The notes under the pieces are model-generated. The model was not told where the DNA came from. It was given only the letters and a program-made list of their open reading frames with translations, and searched no databases. Source: CAZIPZ01 sp964541075 (lineage in GTDB: Bacteria; Acidobacteriota; Terriglobia; 20CM-2-55-15). From it: DNA of 20,794 nucleotides. Below, piece by piece: positions 7,280 through 14,680 of this stretch. Numbering within the stretch: the first letter of the stretch is position 1; the number at the start of each line of letters is the position of its first letter. Location: NCBI GenBank assembly GCA_964541075.1, contig CAZIPZ010000052.1, positions 1-20,794 on the forward strand, given 5' to 3'. The translations under genes were made by a program, and so were the position numbers.

Positions 7280-9496
7280 CTACCTTGACAACATGTAGGT
7301 GAGCTTGGCGATAACGGCTCGATCGAGCAGGTCGCCGGTCACGGAATGGCGCCGTTCGTTGTACACGATAAACAGATCGCTCAGAGGGCGATGGATGAGA
7401 TTGAAGCGGATGTTTGAGCTCCACTGCCTTGCGTCGCTGTTGTACTGGATCAACGCGTTCAAGAACATCGCAGTTGAGAAAGAGTAATTGAGCCGCGAAG
7501 TAATCAGATTCGTATGGAAGCGTCCTCCTACGTCGAGATTGTTCCGCGTGTAGTTCACGGACGTGTTCAGCTTGTAATTCCAGCGAATCGTGCTTCCGAT
7601 TGTGTACGTTCGTTTAAAGCCGCCATAAAACGGACCAAACCCATAGCGCCCCTGTGGTTGAAACATTCTGCTGTTGTCGGGTCGGAACGTAATGAACCAT
7701 TCCGGATATTTGTAAACACCGGGGCCAATCGTGACTTCGCGATTGAATCTGAAACTGCTCCGGACGACCTCGACATTGGCGTTCTGGCCGACTTCAAGAA
7801 AGGCTCCGTTCTGAAAATTGAATGGCCAATGAAAGTCGATGAATTTGGTGTCCAATCGGTTTTGAGGATCGGTCACATAGTCCATGATGACGTGTGGCTG
7901 AAACTGTCGGATCGCTTTTGGGATATGTTTTGACCGGATATTGCGGCGTATTCCCAACTCGTAACGCCGGATGCCGGTGCGCGGCACATAGCCCATCTGG
8001 TCGTCAAAGTTCCTCTGGAGCACGCTGAACGCAGGAGTGATATCCCAGAGGTTATCGAGATATCGGCCTGAAATCCGGCCTGCAAGAGTTTTGGAAGTGA
8101 TTCCGGGGGTGGACGATTTCACCAAAAAACCATTGATCGTCAAGGGTTGGCCGAAACGGAAGTTGGCGTCCGCACCGAACAAGCGGTTGTAGCGGGCAGA
8201 ATCCAACTCTTCCTTGTTCATAACGATGAAACCGATGTCGGAATTCGCCATGAGGTTGTACTTCATTCGGCCGATAGTGAAGTTGGCAGCACGAGTCGTA
8301 TCCGTTTCGCGCTGCTGCATGTTCATGAATCCCAATTCGAAATCTCCTGCGCGTCCAGTGAGTCGTGTGCCGCCCAGGATAGGTACAGCTTCGCCGGTTT
8401 GAGGATTCACTCCGATACTGCGGCTGAAGAAAAGAACCTCTTGCGGCACGCTGTTGATGCGGCCTCCAATACCGCCGCCGCCACCGCCGCCACCACCCCC
8501 ACCGCCGCCGCTGTTGCGACCGAAGGCGAAAATGCCCGAGTTCTCCAGCAGAAATTCACGTTTTTCTGGGAAGAATAGACTGAATCGGGTGAGGTTGATC
8601 TGCTGTTCGTCCGCTTCCACCTGAGAGAAGTCTGTGTTGTATGTAAAGTCCCAGGTAAGGCCGGAGGTGATGCCATACTTCACGTCAAATCCGGCGTCTT
8701 GATCGCCCTTCCTCACACCTGTTACACCGCTTTGGGCCAGGCTACCGGATACATAGGGTTTGAACCGAAGGTTAGATCCGGGTTTGATTCCGTCAAGTCC
8801 CTCTAACGTTCCCGCCGACGAGACGCGTTGCAGACCGTAGACGCGTCGCAGCGGCGACCAAAAGCTGTCCTCATTGCGAACGTTGCTTCTCAAGCCCCGA
8901 TGGAAATTGATGCCCCATGTCTGAGCGTCCCCTTCCCGAAATTTAAGGGTCTTGAAGGGAATAACGATTTCAGCCACCCAGCCATTTTCTTCGATGGACG
9001 TCTGTACGTCCCATACGCCGTCCCAATTGGCATTGGTCTCCCGCCCTTCGCCAATCATCTGGGCATCCCGCTTCGCTCCGGCAGGATTTGTGGAGAACAT
9101 ATAACCATTGCGTTCATCATGGAACGTATCGAGGATCAACTCGAAGACGTCGCTGGCATCGGCGTTGAAGTCCTTCTTCAGATCGTTGATCGAGAGCTTG
9201 TCCGCTTGTGCATCGTGGGCGAAGACGCCGAAGTAGAGGTTATCCTTATCGTACAGCACACGCACGTCGGTGCGCTCCGTAGCGGGTTCTCCTTCACGCG
9301 GTTCGTTTTGAATGAAGTTCGATGCCAGCGGAGCGTTTTTCCAGTCCGCTTCATTCAGCTTTCCATCGATTGAGATTTCTCCGGTCGCCTTTACGCTGAG
9401 AAGACGTCTTGATAAGTGCGCAGATTCGTAGTCAATAGGTTCGGTCCCACCGCTTCCCAGCTGCATCGTCAGCATCAACAGGAACAAGACCTTCAT
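7280..9496 (-). CDS. DUF5916 protein with N-terminal CBM9-like domain, outer-membrane type
   Basis: A 738-residue exported protein. Residues 1-17 look like a signal peptide (MKVLFLLMLTMQLGSGG). Residues about 37-225 form a CBM9-like beta-sandwich of the carbohydrate-binding family 9 type (ISIDGKLNEADWKNAP, LYFGVFAHDA, FELILDTFHDERNGYMF, WVAEIVIPFKTLKF, WGINFHRGLR). The remainder is the DUF5916 region, with GLTWDFTYNTDFSQVEADEQQINLTRFSLFFPEKREFLLENSGIF as its core and alternating strands consistent with an outer-membrane barrel. An uninterrupted run of 13 glycines at residues 330-342 sits in a loop. ATG 9496 has AAGGA seven bases upstream. The function of DUF5916 proteins is not established; they often occur near TonB-dependent receptors, as here, where the receptor gene converges on it. 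Confidence 0.92.
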   Translation of the reverse strand: MKVLFLLMLTMQLGSGGTEPIDYESAHLSRRLLSVKATGEISIDGKLNEADWKNAPLASNFIQNEPREGEPATERTDVRVLYDKDNLYFGVFAHDAQADKLSINDLKKDFNADASDVFELILDTFHDERNGYMFSTNPAGAKRDAQMIGEGRETNANWDGVWDVQTSIEENGWVAEIVIPFKTLKFREGDAQTWGINFHRGLRSNVRNEDSFWSPLRRVYGLQRVSSAGTLEGLDGIKPGSNLRFKPYVSGSLAQSGVTGVRKGDQDAGFDVKYGITSGLTWDFTYNTDFSQVEADEQQINLTRFSLFFPEKREFLLENSGIFAFGRNSGGGGGGGGGGGGGIGGRINSVPQEVLFFSRSIGVNPQTGEAVPILGGTRLTGRAGDFELGFMNMQQRETDTTRAANFTIGRMKYNLMANSDIGFIVMNKEELDSARYNRLFGADANFRFGQPLTINGFLVKSSTPGITSKTLAGRISGRYLDNLWDITPAFSVLQRNFDDQMGYVPRTGIRRYELGIRRNIRSKHIPKAIRQFQPHVIMDYVTDPQNRLDTKFIDFHWPFNFQNGAFLEVGQNANVEVVRSSFRFNREVTIGPGVYKYPEWFITFRPDNSRMFQPQGRYGFGPFYGGFKRTYTIGSTIRWNYKLNTSVNYTRNNLDVGGRFHTNLITSRLNYSFSTAMFLNALIQYNSDARQWSSNIRFNLIHRPLSDLFIVYNERRHSVTGDLLDRAVIAKLTYMLSR
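8471..8509 (-). repeat. Glycine-codon (GGN) microsatellite inside the DUF5916 gene
   Basis: Thirteen consecutive glycine codons (GGC, GGT and GGG mixed) sit between RNS and IGGR. Because codons are mixed it is an imperfect triplet repeat, which limits slippage; a change of whole codons would alter loop length without breaking the frame. Confidence 0.9.
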
Positions 9497-9909
9497 AATA
9501 TTCCTTTCAGAACGGCTACCTAAAAAAAGCGGGCCATTCTAGTATGGTTCTTGGGCTCCGGACAAAAAGAACTTCTCCGGTCTTGGCAACTCTCGTCGGT
9601 GGCTTTCGGCCGACCGGGTCGCGAGTTCGGGGGACGCCACTGTAAAGCGATCAGTAAATAGACCCAACACGCGGTAAAGGCTTGAAGCGTTACATCGATA
9701 CGGACTTTATCCGTCCCAACTGCTTATCCGCAAGAAGATTCTGCCCAGCTTAACGAGCTCAAACTAATGGTTCTATCGGTGCTTTGATCGCCGGTTGCAC
9801 AGGCTTCCTGTAGCACCGGTCTCCATGCGGCGAACGCGCGGATTCCTGGAAAAAAGGTAGAATACTGGTTCTAATCGTATGTTGGTCAACGGCTGAAAAA
9901 GGAGACATC
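9497..9909. other. Gene-free divergent intergenic region (413 bases)
   Basis: No convincing gene was found here. It lies between the start of the DUF5916 gene and that of panB and must hold both promoters. A TAGAAT at 9858-9863 is a plausible -10 for panB, without a good -35. An AT-poor segment at 9588-9627 can fold: AACTC (9588-9592) with GAGTT (9623-9627), enclosing a hairpin CGGT-GGC / GCC-G-ACCG with a TTTCG loop. A smaller ACGGA/TCCGT hairpin lies near 9700-9715. These may be leader structure or chance. A 33-codon frame from ATG 9544 has no ribosome-binding site. Confidence 0.5.
9536..9565 (-). promoter_or_regulatory. Candidate promoter of the DUF5916 gene
   Basis: Read on the minus strand, TTGTCC (9565-9560) and TAGAAT (9541-9536) are separated by 18 bases, close to sigma70 spacing. 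A start about seven bases on would give a leader of roughly 30 bases containing the AAGGA of the gene. Inferred from sequence match only. Confidence 0.4.
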
Positions 9910-10728
9910 GTGGATCGCCAGGCTAGGAAGGTTCGCTCGACGGATCTTCGCGGTATGAAACAACGGGGGGAGCGTATCGCAATGCTCACTGCATATGACT
10001 CCGCAATGGCTCGGATTCTGGATCGGGAGGGCGTTGATGTGCTGCTCGTGGGTGACTCCTTGGGAATGGTCATGTTGGGTCATGAAACGACTGTGCCGGT
10101 CACAATGGAAATGATGCTCCATCACACGAAGGCTGTGACCCGCGTATCCAAAAGATCCCTCGTAGTCACCGACATGCCGTTTCTGAGTTACCAGATTACT
10201 GAAGAAGATGCCTTGCGCAATGCAGGTCGCATGATCCAGGAAGGCGGAGCGGAAGGGATCAAAATTGAAGGCGGCCGCTGGCTCAAGCAGCTGGTTTCGA
10301 GACTGGTCGAGATCGGCATTCCCGTTATGGGCCATTTGGGCCTGACCCCTCAGTCCGTTCATCAGCTTGGCGGTTTTCGCTTTCAGGCGCTGGAGCAGGA
10401 CGCGGCTGAACGTCTCATCGAAGACGCAAAGATTCTGGAAGACGCAGGAATTTTTGCACTCGTGCTCGAATGCATACCCTCCGCAGTGGCTCAGGCCGTC
10501 ACTGAGCAAGTGCATGTTCCCACCATCGGAATAGGTGCTGGCCCTCACTGCGATGGACAGGTTTTGGTGATACACGACATGCTTGGCATGCTCGAAGGTG
10601 CGCCGTCATTTGTGAAGCAATATGCCGACGTTGGGGAAATCATCGCCCAAGCTGCCAAAGGCTACATTCGGGATGTTCGAGAAGGGCTATTTCCAGAAGA
10701 GCGCACCATTCGAAAAGCAAATCGATGA
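9910..10728 (+). CDS. panB: 3-methyl-2-oxobutanoate hydroxymethyltransferase (ketopantoate synthesis)
   Basis: Makes ketopantoate from 2-oxoisovalerate and 5,10-methylenetetrahydrofolate, the first committed step of pantothenate and CoA synthesis, in the cytoplasm. The 272-residue length is standard. Family blocks are intact: RIAMLTAYD near residue 22, VGDSLGMVMLGHETT near 47-61 with the metal-binding Asp, MPFLSYQ, the EGIKIEGG lysine loop near 114-121, GHLGLTPQS, LVLECIP with the catalytic Glu near 180, and IGIGAGPHCDGQVLVIHDMLG. GTG 9910 is the start, with AAGGAG six to seven bases upstream. The stop overlaps the panC start as ATGA, so the two are co-translated. Confidence 0.97.
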   Translation: MDRQARKVRSTDLRGMKQRGERIAMLTAYDSAMARILDREGVDVLLVGDSLGMVMLGHETTVPVTMEMMLHHTKAVTRVSKRSLVVTDMPFLSYQITEEDALRNAGRMIQEGGAEGIKIEGGRWLKQLVSRLVEIGIPVMGHLGLTPQSVHQLGGFRFQALEQDAAERLIEDAKILEDAGIFALVLECIPSAVAQAVTEQVHVPTIGIGAGPHCDGQVLVIHDMLGMLEGAPSFVKQYADVGEIIAQAAKGYIRDVREGLFPEERTIRKANR

Positions 10729-11582
10729 GCGTGGAAGTTGCGAGAAGGGTTGCGGACGTTCGCGACCGCTTGAATAGCATACGTCGCTCTGGGAAGGCCA
10801 TCGGTTTAGTTCCAACGATGGGGGCTCTCCATGCCGGCCACGGGCGGTTGATGGACATATCGCGTTCGCAAACGGACTTTAACGCCGTCAGCATTTTTGT
10901 AAATCCACTTCAATTTGGCCCCGCAGAAGACTACCGGAATTACCCAAGGGATTTCGACGCCGATCTCGCGTTTTGCGCCAAGCACGGAGTTGATTTGATT
11001 TTTGCTCCAGAGGTCAAAGAACTCTATCCGGAAGATCAACTCGCCACGGTGGACGTTGCTCGCGTCAGTGAATATCTGTGTGGAGCGTTCAGACCTGGTC
11101 ATTTCAGGGGCGTCGCGACGGTGGTGCTCAAGCTTCTGAACATCATTGCGCCTCACAAGGCATACTTCGGCGAGAAAGACGCCCAGCAATTGGCGGTTAT
11201 TCGACGTATGGTTCGCGACTTGAACCTGCCGGTCGAGATCGCGGAAGTCCAAACCGTGCGCGAGGCGGACGGTCTCGCGCTCAGCTCCCGCAACCGGTAT
11301 CTGAGCGACAAGGAACGCCGGGCCGCCCCGGCTTTGCACCGCGCCTTATTGACCGTTCAGAGTCGCATCACGCAGGGCGCGCGGAGCGCCGTTTCGCTTA
11401 AGCAGGAGGCCGTGTCGATTCTGCAGTCTGAAGAGCTGATTAAAGTTGAATACGTCGATATTGTTGATCCTGAGGAGATGCAGCCTGTAATCGAGATCAA
11501 TCCTCCTGTTCGAGCTATGGGAGCGATCTGGATTGGCCACGCCCGCCTGATCGACAACGTACTCTGCCCGCCGAGGTCTTGA
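10725..11582 (+). CDS. panC: Pantothenate synthetase (pantoate--beta-alanine ligase)
   Basis: Joins pantoate and beta-alanine with ATP through a pantoyl-adenylate, completing pantothenate synthesis. The 285-residue length is normal. The nucleotidyltransferase HIGH-type motif appears as PTMGALHAGH at residues 30-39, followed by VSIFVNPLQFGPAEDYRNYPRD, then YLCGAFRPGHFRGVATVV, FGEKDAQQLAVIRRMV, and the KMSKS-like LSSRNRYLS near residue 190. ATG 10725 overlaps the panB stop. No panD or panE is in the window, so beta-alanine and pantoate must come from genes elsewhere. The next gene begins 33 bases after its stop with no terminator between, so the fumarase is likely read from the same transcript. 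Confidence 0.97.
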   Translation: MSVEVARRVADVRDRLNSIRRSGKAIGLVPTMGALHAGHGRLMDISRSQTDFNAVSIFVNPLQFGPAEDYRNYPRDFDADLAFCAKHGVDLIFAPEVKELYPEDQLATVDVARVSEYLCGAFRPGHFRGVATVVLKLLNIIAPHKAYFGEKDAQQLAVIRRMVRDLNLPVEIAEVQTVREADGLALSSRNRYLSDKERRAAPALHRALLTVQSRITQGARSAVSLKQEAVSILQSEELIKVEYVDIVDPEEMQPVIEINPPVRAMGAIWIGHARLIDNVLCPPRS

Positions 11583-11615
11583 ACACTTTGTTCTTTCGTT
11601 TTTATGGAGCGCATC

Positions 11616-13127
11616 ATGGATCGCGAAGTCTTCCGCCTCAACATACTCGAACTTATCCGGCGCACGTCCGCTTATCTCCCGCCCGACGTTGAAAGCATCA
11701 TCAACCTACAACGCAAGCTGGAGGCTTCAGGCTCTAAGGCAGAGTTCGCTCTGGAACTCGTTGCTCAAAATATCGGCCTCGCCAAAGCGCGGTCATTGCC
11801 GATTTGCCAAGACACCGGCACGATCAATTTTTTCTTCGAAGCGCCGCGCGGTGTGGACCAGATCGAGATGGAAGAACTGTGCTGCGAAGCGGTGAAGGCA
11901 GCGACCGAAAAGGGGTACCTGCGTCAGAACTCTGTCGATAGCGTGGATGGATCTAACAGCGGAGATAACCTGGGTCCTGGGAGCCCGATGTTTCATTGGG
12001 AGCAGGGCAAGGGAGAAGACATATCCATTCGTCTGGTTCTCAAAGGTGGCGGGTGCGAGAACATGAGCGCGCAATACAGCCTTCCTTCAGAAATCCTGGG
12101 CAAGCGTGCCGATCGCAACCTTGAAGGCGTTCGTGCATGCATTCTCGATGCTGTGTGGAAGGCGCAGGGTAAGGGATGCGGTCCAGGCTTTCTCGGCGTG
12201 GCGATTGGAGGAGATCGGGCTTCAGGTTATGAATTCGCAAAGCGTCAGCTTCTGCGACTTGTTGACGATATCAATCCCGATCCCGTGTTGGCAGAACTCG
12301 AACACCGGATCATGAAGGAAGCTAATACATTGGATATCGGACCAATGGGCTTCTCAGGCAAATTCACGGTTGGTTGCTGCAAGGTCGGGAAACTCAATCG
12401 GCTGCCCGCTTCTTTCTTCGTCTCGGTCGCCTATATGTGTTGGGCGTATCGCCGACGCGGCGTTGTTCTCAATGCCGATGGCGAGGTCAGGAATTGGCTG
12501 TATCAGGCCCCTCATGAATTCGAGCACGACGAAAATACGCCTGACCTGAAGTTGCCCGCCGCTCAAGTTGTTCACTTGCGAACTCCATTGTCCGAGACGG
12601 ACGTCCGAAAATTGAAGGTCGGCGATGTTGTCCTGTTGGACGGAGTCGTTTTTACGGGCCGGGACGCAGTTCATCAATATCTACACGACGGGGGCGAACT
12701 AGACGTAATCCGAAACGGGGTCATTTATCACTGTGGTCCCGTTGTGCTGAAGGATAGCGGAGGCTGGAAAGTGGTGGCCGCAGGTCCGACTACATCGATT
12801 CGTGAAGAGCCTTATCAGGCCGAAATCATTCGCCGGTTCGGCATCAAGGCTGTTATTGGAAAAGGCGGTATGGGGAGTGAAACCCAGGCGGCTTGTCGAC
12901 AGCATGGATGCGTATACCTTCATGCGATAGGCGGCGCCGCACAGATCTATGCGCAGTGTGTTGAAAAGGTTTTGAGTGTCAGACTCGAACAGTTTGGCAG
13001 TCCCGAAGCTGTCTGGGAGTTCGCAGTCCGTAACTTTCCAGCGGTTGTCGCAATTGATAGTCATGGCCAGAACCTGCAGCAGGTCGTGACTGAACGATCC
13101 CGCAAAATCCTGTTGGCGTCCCTTTAG
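11616..13127 (+). CDS. fumA: Fumarate hydratase, class I (iron-sulfur, fused alpha-beta chain)
   Basis: Reversibly hydrates fumarate to L-malate in the citric acid cycle. It is the oxygen-sensitive [4Fe-4S] type, with alpha (residues about 1-280) and beta (about 310-500) parts in one 503-residue chain. Likely cluster ligands are Cys64 in LPICQDTG, Cys147 in GGGCENMS and Cys188 in GKGCGPGFLG. The alpha part also shows NSVDSVDGSNSGDNLGPGSP, and the beta part shows VGDVVLLDGVVFTGRDAVH, CGPVVLKDSGGWKVVAAGPTTS and GKGGMG. ATG 11616 is preferred to ATG 11604 because GGAG (11606-11609) then sits six bases upstream. FumA/FumB-like naming is by family; paralogues cannot be told apart here. It ends nine bases from the stop of the convergent gene. 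Confidence 0.95.
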   Translation: MDREVFRLNILELIRRTSAYLPPDVESIINLQRKLEASGSKAEFALELVAQNIGLAKARSLPICQDTGTINFFFEAPRGVDQIEMEELCCEAVKAATEKGYLRQNSVDSVDGSNSGDNLGPGSPMFHWEQGKGEDISIRLVLKGGGCENMSAQYSLPSEILGKRADRNLEGVRACILDAVWKAQGKGCGPGFLGVAIGGDRASGYEFAKRQLLRLVDDINPDPVLAELEHRIMKEANTLDIGPMGFSGKFTVGCCKVGKLNRLPASFFVSVAYMCWAYRRRGVVLNADGEVRNWLYQAPHEFEHDENTPDLKLPAAQVVHLRTPLSETDVRKLKVGDVVLLDGVVFTGRDAVHQYLHDGGELDVIRNGVIYHCGPVVLKDSGGWKVVAAGPTTSIREEPYQAEIIRRFGIKAVIGKGGMGSETQAACRQHGCVYLHAIGGAAQIYAQCVEKVLSVRLEQFGSPEAVWEFAVRNFPAVVAIDSHGQNLQQVVTERSRKILLASL

Positions 13128-13135
13128 CCTTGCGG

Positions 13136-14065
13136 TTAGCGGACGATCTTCCGCAGACCCAACCAGCGAGAGAGTTGCCGGCCGGTCGTTAAGAGCGACC
13201 GTCCCGAGTAGTAAAGTCCCTTGAACGCGCCAATGCCGGCTTTCTGATTTCCCATGAGAAATGCGGTGAATGACCAGTTGCTGCTTAACACAAGAGCTTG
13301 CATCGGCGGCGGGGTGAAAGTCGCAGAAATCACACGGTCCAGGGTTGGCTCTGCAAGGTCGCGAAGCAGGCTGTCGGTGAAGTCGCTGGTCATTTTTGAA
13401 GCCAGAGGCCACGCTGTCGACTGCATCCAGGTCGCGCCGTTCAGCGGCTGCCCTGGCTCTCCGATGTTGATCAACCGACCTGCACGCATGGGCGTCATCT
13501 CGCGGCATTGATCGCTGCCGCATCCGTGTGAGCAGCGCTCCTGAGTCAAGAATGAAGCGTGCTTGCCTCGCGAAATCCAAATCGTTGCACCGCGATTTTC
13601 GGATCGTAGCGTGGACGCTCTCGCGGCGCTGCTCGCATTGCACAATGTATCCTCATGCGCGGCCGCATACCAGTAGAGTGCTTCATAAGCGCTCGATAGG
13701 AGGACTGAAACGTGTTCGACATCCAGTTTATGGCCGGCCCTGCCGCAGTCTTTAGCCCACAGATGGTAGTAATGGATTTCCGTGAACCCATCTCGATTGA
13801 AGACCTGACCGTAGATGGTTCCGTTTCTTTCAACAGCGTCCGGCTGGGCCGAGCCTGCAGCAAATTCTGACGGAAGCGTGTCGCATTCACCCGCGCTTAT
13901 CATGAATTGTGGAACGAACTTCTGAAGGAGTTCCTGCTCCAGCTTGTCGTCGATGCCGTCGTAGTCCAGATCTACCAGCGTGAGGGAGAGGAGAAGGGAC
14001 AGCAGGAAGTGCACGCCGCGATTGTATACGAAGAAGACAGATAATATCCGCCGATGATTCAGCAT
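13136..14065 (-). CDS. Predicted secreted protein, Vps62/NLP-like layout with calcium-loop motif
   Basis: A 309-residue uncharacterised protein. Its N-terminus has a hydrophobic segment (VHFLLSLLLSLTLV, about residues 18-31) that reads as a signal peptide or anchor, and an internal GTG at residue 18 is a possible alternative start. Next comes DLDYDGIDDKLEQ, an EF-hand/thrombospondin-3-type calcium loop pattern (DxDxDGxxD), then LLQKFVPQF, IHYYHLWAKDCGRAGHKLDVEHVSVLL, WYAAAHEDTLC and ISRGKHASF. The order GHxxDxEH, AAH, GKHASF resembles Vps62 proteins and NPP1/NLP toxins (GHRHDWE motif), though no family match can be proved by eye. Several paired cysteines (CSHGCGSDQC) suit an extracytoplasmic protein. 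No strong ribosome-binding site precedes ATG 14065. It diverges from the DinB gene across 69 bases. Confidence 0.75.
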   Translation of the reverse strand: MLNHRRILSVFFVYNRGVHFLLSLLLSLTLVDLDYDGIDDKLEQELLQKFVPQFMISAGECDTLPSEFAAGSAQPDAVERNGTIYGQVFNRDGFTEIHYYHLWAKDCGRAGHKLDVEHVSVLLSSAYEALYWYAAAHEDTLCNASSAARASTLRSENRGATIWISRGKHASFLTQERCSHGCGSDQCREMTPMRAGRLINIGEPGQPLNGATWMQSTAWPLASKMTSDFTDSLLRDLAEPTLDRVISATFTPPPMQALVLSSNWSFTAFLMGNQKAGIGAFKGLYYSGRSLLTTGRQLSRWLGLRKIVR

Positions 14066-14077
14066 AATATGTTGGAG

Positions 14078-14100
14078 GTTCGCGAACGGTGAGATCGTTC
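14078..14100. promoter_or_regulatory. Overlapping palindromes in a divergent promoter gap (possible operator)
   Basis: GTTCGCGAAC (14078-14087) is a perfect ten-base palindrome. It overlaps a second inverted repeat, GAACG (14084-14088) and CGTTC (14096-14100), separated by seven bases. Both sit in the 69-base gap between the secreted-protein gene and the DinB gene, where a repressor could act on both. The regulator is unknown. Confidence 0.35.
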
Positions 14101-14134
14101 AAACATACCTGCGGATTGGGGAAAGGAACACACA

Positions 14135-14680
14135 TTGTCACTTGCAGCGTTAGGCCGGCCCGAGGCAAATGAATATGCGTCCTACCAAGAAGCTTACGTT
14201 TCCATGGTGCAAGGTGATGATGTCATACGCGCCTTGGACACTCAGCGGGATTGCATGCTGCTCTTTCTCCGGACGACTTCTGAAGAACGCGTCCGGGAAC
14301 GCTATGATCCCTTGAAGTGGAGCATCAAGGAAGTGCTTGGCCACGTCATCGATACAGAGCGTGTGTTCGAATATCGCGCGTTAAGGTTCGCCCGCGGCGA
14401 TGAGACGGAGTTGCACGGTTTCGATCAGGATCGCTTCGTGAAGAACGCTAATTATCATGACACCCCGATCGCCCTCATCGCCGACCAATACAACGCGGTT
14501 CGTCGCTCGACACTGGCGCTGTTCCGCTATCTGGCGCCTGAAGCGTGGTCGCGTGGAGGGATCGCCAACAGGAATCGATTGACAGTTCGTGGGATCGCAT
14601 GGGTGATTGCGGGTCACGAACTGCATCATCAGGCGACGCTGAAAACGCGCTATAACTTGGACATAGGAGGAAAGCCGTGA
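14135..14680 (+). CDS. DinB/YfiT superfamily protein
   Basis: A 181-residue four-helix-bundle protein of the DinB/YfiT superfamily, whose characterised members include metal-dependent thiol S-transferases (BstA, mycothiol-dependent isomerases); many are uncharacterised. The metal-binding histidines are visible in KWSIKEVLGHVIDTERVFEYRALRFARGD (split here for length: LGHVIDTER then FEYRALRFARGD) and in the C-terminal VIAGHELHHQATLKTRY. TTG 14135 is the start: GAAAGGA ends seven bases upstream, and the resulting RPEANEYASYQEAYVSMV N-terminus fits the family. It ends overlapping the rhodanese start (GTG 14677 with TGA 14678), so the two are translationally coupled. The substrate cannot be deduced. 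Confidence 0.9.
   Translation: MSLAALGRPEANEYASYQEAYVSMVQGDDVIRALDTQRDCMLLFLRTTSEERVRERYDPLKWSIKEVLGHVIDTERVFEYRALRFARGDETELHGFDQDRFVKNANYHDTPIALIADQYNAVRRSTLALFRYLAPEAWSRGGIANRNRLTVRGIAWVIAGHELHHQATLKTRYNLDIGGKP

Noticed and set aside
9544..9645. A 33-codon frame in the panB upstream gap
   Set aside because: No ribosome-binding site, no recognisable motif, and it spans a region that may be RNA structure.
9600..9720. Possible tRNA or known riboswitch in the divergent gap
   Set aside because: No cloverleaf, acceptor stem, T-loop or recognised riboswitch core could be found.
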